From Sphingomonas flavescens (lineage in GTDB: Bacteria; Pseudomonadota; Alphaproteobacteria; Sphingomonadales; Sphingomonadaceae), in assembly GCF_030866745.1 (NCBI RefSeq), contig NZ_CP133016.1:1426001-1490000 (forward strand): DNA of 64,000 nt, in the 5' to 3' direction. The stretch's first letter is position 1. Each line of letters begins with the position of its first letter. The position numbers were made by a program, and so were the translations under genes. Positions 62,335-64,000 of the stretch are shown here, one piece after another. The notes under the pieces are model-generated. The model saw only the letters and a list, made by a program, of their open reading frames with translations. It made no database searches and was not told the origin of the DNA.

Positions 62335-62349
62335 GTTCTCAATATGTTC
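62335..62349 (-). promoter_or_regulatory. LexA/SOS box (GTTC-N7-GTTC) of the radical-SAM operon
   Basis: The plus strand reads GTTC TCAATAT GTTC, equal to GAAC-N7-GAAC on the operon strand. This is the exact direct-repeat consensus bound by LexA in alphaproteobacteria. It lies 2 bp upstream of the operon's GTG start, so bound LexA would cover the start of transcription. The 103-bp spacer also serves the divergent hydrolase gene. Confidence 0.8.
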
Positions 62350-62435
62350 CAAATATTCTCCTGTCCATACAGGTGTTTAGCGATACGCCGAACCGGCGCT
62401 TGCGAGCGGTCGGCGCCAGTCCTACCAACGTCGCC

Positions 62436-64000
62436 ATGAGCAAGCCCGCCCTCCGCCTCGCCATCTCCATCCTCCCCTTGCTGTCGCTGGCCGCCGCGCC
62501 GCCGCCTGCACGCGTCACCCCGATGACGCCGGACGTCGTCGCCAAGTACGAACCGATGCTGCCGGAAGCCGATTTCGTGAAGCGCGTCGCGATGGTCCCG
62601 ATGCGCGACGGCACCAAGCTCTACACCGTCATCGTCATGAAGAAGGGCACGCAGAACGGTCCGATCCTGCTCTCGCGGACGCCTTACGACGCGAAGGGAA
62701 GCATGAGCCGCAGCGCGAGCCAGTCGGTCGTCGACACGCTACCCATTATGTACAAGGAGTTCGTCAACGACGGCTACATTATCGTCCAGCAGGACATTCG
62801 CGGACTGCACAATTCGGAAGGGCAGTTCGTGATGAACCGCCCGATCGTCGGACCGCTCAACAATACCGGCATCGACGAAAGCACCGATGCCTATGACGCG
62901 ATCGACTGGCTGGTGAAGAACGTGCCGGAGTCGAACGGCAAGGTCGGCACGATCGGTTCCTCCTATCTCGGGTTCCTGACGCTCGCGTCGGAGATCAATC
63001 CGCACCCAGCGCTAAAGGCGGCGGTGCCGCAGAGCCCGATGGTCGACGGGTGGATGGGCGATGACTGGTTCCACAACGGCGCTTTCCGCACCGGCAGCCT
63101 GGACTTCGCCGTGTCGCAGAGCACGGCGAAGGCCGAGGGCAAGGGCATCGCGCGCGGGCCGGGCGACGATTATTCCTATTACCTGCAGGCCGGATCGATG
63201 GGCGACCTCGCCCGCCACCTCGGCATCGAACATTATCCGTTCGTCCAGAAGCTGTTCCAGAACCCGGCCTACACCGAATTCTGGTCGGGTCAGGCGGTCG
63301 ACAAGTGGCTCGCCGCGCGGCCGCTGACGGTGCCGACCCTGATCGAAGTGGGTCAGTGGGATCAGGAAGACAGCTACGGCGGGCCGGCGGTCTACAAGGC
63401 ACTGAAGGCCAAATATGAGGGCAGCGGCCTGCTTCACCTGGCGATCGGCCCGTGGCGGCACTCGGGCGCCAACCATTACGGCTATGATCTCGGCGACATT
63501 ACCTTCACCGGCGATACCGCGTTGGAGTGGCGCCAGAAGTGGGTGAAGCCCTTCTTCGACCATTATCTAAAGGGCGCCCCCGATCCGCAGACGCCGAACG
63601 CGCTAACCTACGCAACCGGGATCAACGAGTGGCAGGCGAGCCCGCGCTGGCCGATGGGCACGCAGACGCCGCTGTACCTGACGGGCAACGGCACTGCGGG
63701 CTTCGAACGGCCAACGGTCGCGGGCCGCGACGATTACATCTCCGATCCCGCCAATCCTGTGCCCTATTTGCCGCGGCCCATCGGCGGCGCGCAGTGGAAG
63801 TCATGGCTCGTGCAGGACCAGAGGTTCGTCACCAACCGCCCTGACGTCATCAGCTATACGACGGCACCGTTGACCAAGTCGGTGCACATCATGGGCGCTC
63901 CGCAAGTCGAGCTTTACGCGGCCACGAGCGGCACCGACAGCGACTGGGTGGTCAAGCTGATCGATGTCTATCCCAACGAAACGCCGGAGGGCGCGTCGCA
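62436..64000 (+). CDS. CocE/NonD-family hydrolase (X-Pro dipeptidyl-peptidase S15 type), truncated by window edge
   Basis: At least 521 codons, open to the window end. A signal peptide (LRLAISILPLLSLAAAPP) precedes an alpha/beta-hydrolase domain. The nucleophile motif is GTIGSSYLGFLTL, the acid lies in GQWDQEDSYGG and the His in GPWRHSGANHYGY. The C-terminal jelly-roll domain of the family has begun (VELYAATSGTDSDWVVKL). Relatives hydrolyse cocaine esters, glutaryl-7-ACA or proline peptides; the substrate here is unknown. Start at ATG 62436. Confidence 0.9.
   Translation, partial: MSKPALRLAISILPLLSLAAAPPPARVTPMTPDVVAKYEPMLPEADFVKRVAMVPMRDGTKLYTVIVMKKGTQNGPILLSRTPYDAKGSMSRSASQSVVDTLPIMYKEFVNDGYIIVQQDIRGLHNSEGQFVMNRPIVGPLNNTGIDESTDAYDAIDWLVKNVPESNGKVGTIGSSYLGFLTLASEINPHPALKAAVPQSPMVDGWMGDDWFHNGAFRTGSLDFAVSQSTAKAEGKGIARGPGDDYSYYLQAGSMGDLARHLGIEHYPFVQKLFQNPAYTEFWSGQAVDKWLAARPLTVPTLIEVGQWDQEDSYGGPAVYKALKAKYEGSGLLHLAIGPWRHSGANHYGYDLGDITFTGDTALEWRQKWVKPFFDHYLKGAPDPQTPNALTYATGINEWQASPRWPMGTQTPLYLTGNGTAGFERPTVAGRDDYISDPANPVPYLPRPIGGAQWKSWLVQDQRFVTNRPDVISYTTAPLTKSVHIMGAPQVELYAATSGTDSDWVVKLIDVYPNETPEGAS

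Overview
The window looks like chromosomal DNA from a GC-rich alphaproteobacterium, most likely a sphingomonad (Sphingomonas/Sphingomicrobium-like). The grounds are the gene content (plant-type GshA, HWE-family kinase, several TonB-dependent receptors, single-domain receiver, DciA), an alphaproteobacterial SOS box of the form GTTC-N7-GTTC, and short intergenic palindromes built on GTCCGC...GCGGAC, which I associate with sphingomonads. Coding density is high, with many ATGA/TGATG overlaps, several GTG or TTG starts, and four convergent gene pairs whose stop codons overlap. I see no insertion sequence, prophage or CRISPR array.

Layout. 0-9 kb: a HerA-like ATPase (partial), the envelope protease DegP, the HflKC membrane complex, the Fe-S carrier ATPase Mrp/ApbC, a CoA-binding protein, PmbA, UbiA and two exported proteins of unknown role. 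9-14.6 kb: rsmE, gshA, a proline iminopeptidase and a penicillin-acylase-like enzyme. 14.6-18 kb: the bacterial NHEJ pair LigD and Ku. 18-22.6 kb: a trpD-trpCF-trpB-trpA operon with a fused TrpC-TrpF. It is preceded by a Trp-rich leader peptide and an intrinsic terminator, a clear transcription attenuator. 22.6-26 kb: an 1133-residue fusion of GH18-like, NodB deacetylase and GT2 domains. 26-33 kb: tRNA-Gly, tRNA-Tyr and a tripartite RND efflux operon divergent from a TetR regulator. 33-38 kb: a LuxR-type regulator with a C-terminal membrane anchor, small unknowns, RlmB, an AlkA-type glycosylase, a large unknown membrane protein and a pirin.

38.2-40.7 kb is the accessory-looking patch. It holds a decayed helix-turn-helix gene followed, on the minus strand, by four small genes. 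Each is followed immediately by a copy of the same palindrome, and three use the first bases of the palindrome as their stop codon. 41-50 kb: TerC-type membrane protein, receiver protein and HWE kinase (convergent), DUF1993 protein, TonB-dependent receptor, CreD, a PAP2-like enzyme, a LOG-family protein and a membrane cytochrome c. 50.5-57 kb: MutY and DciA start back to back 9 bp apart, then two DsbA-like thioredoxin-fold proteins and SMC.

57-64 kb: a siderophore-type TonB receptor behind a Fur-like box, then (minus strand) an operon of a radical-SAM DNA-repair-type protein, a hemerythrin-like protein and a DUF4130-UdgX uracil-DNA glycosylase. A perfect GTTC-N7-GTTC SOS box lies 2 bp from the first start codon. 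This apparently damage-inducible three-gene unit is the strongest candidate for an under-described system here. The window ends inside a CocE/NonD-family hydrolase.
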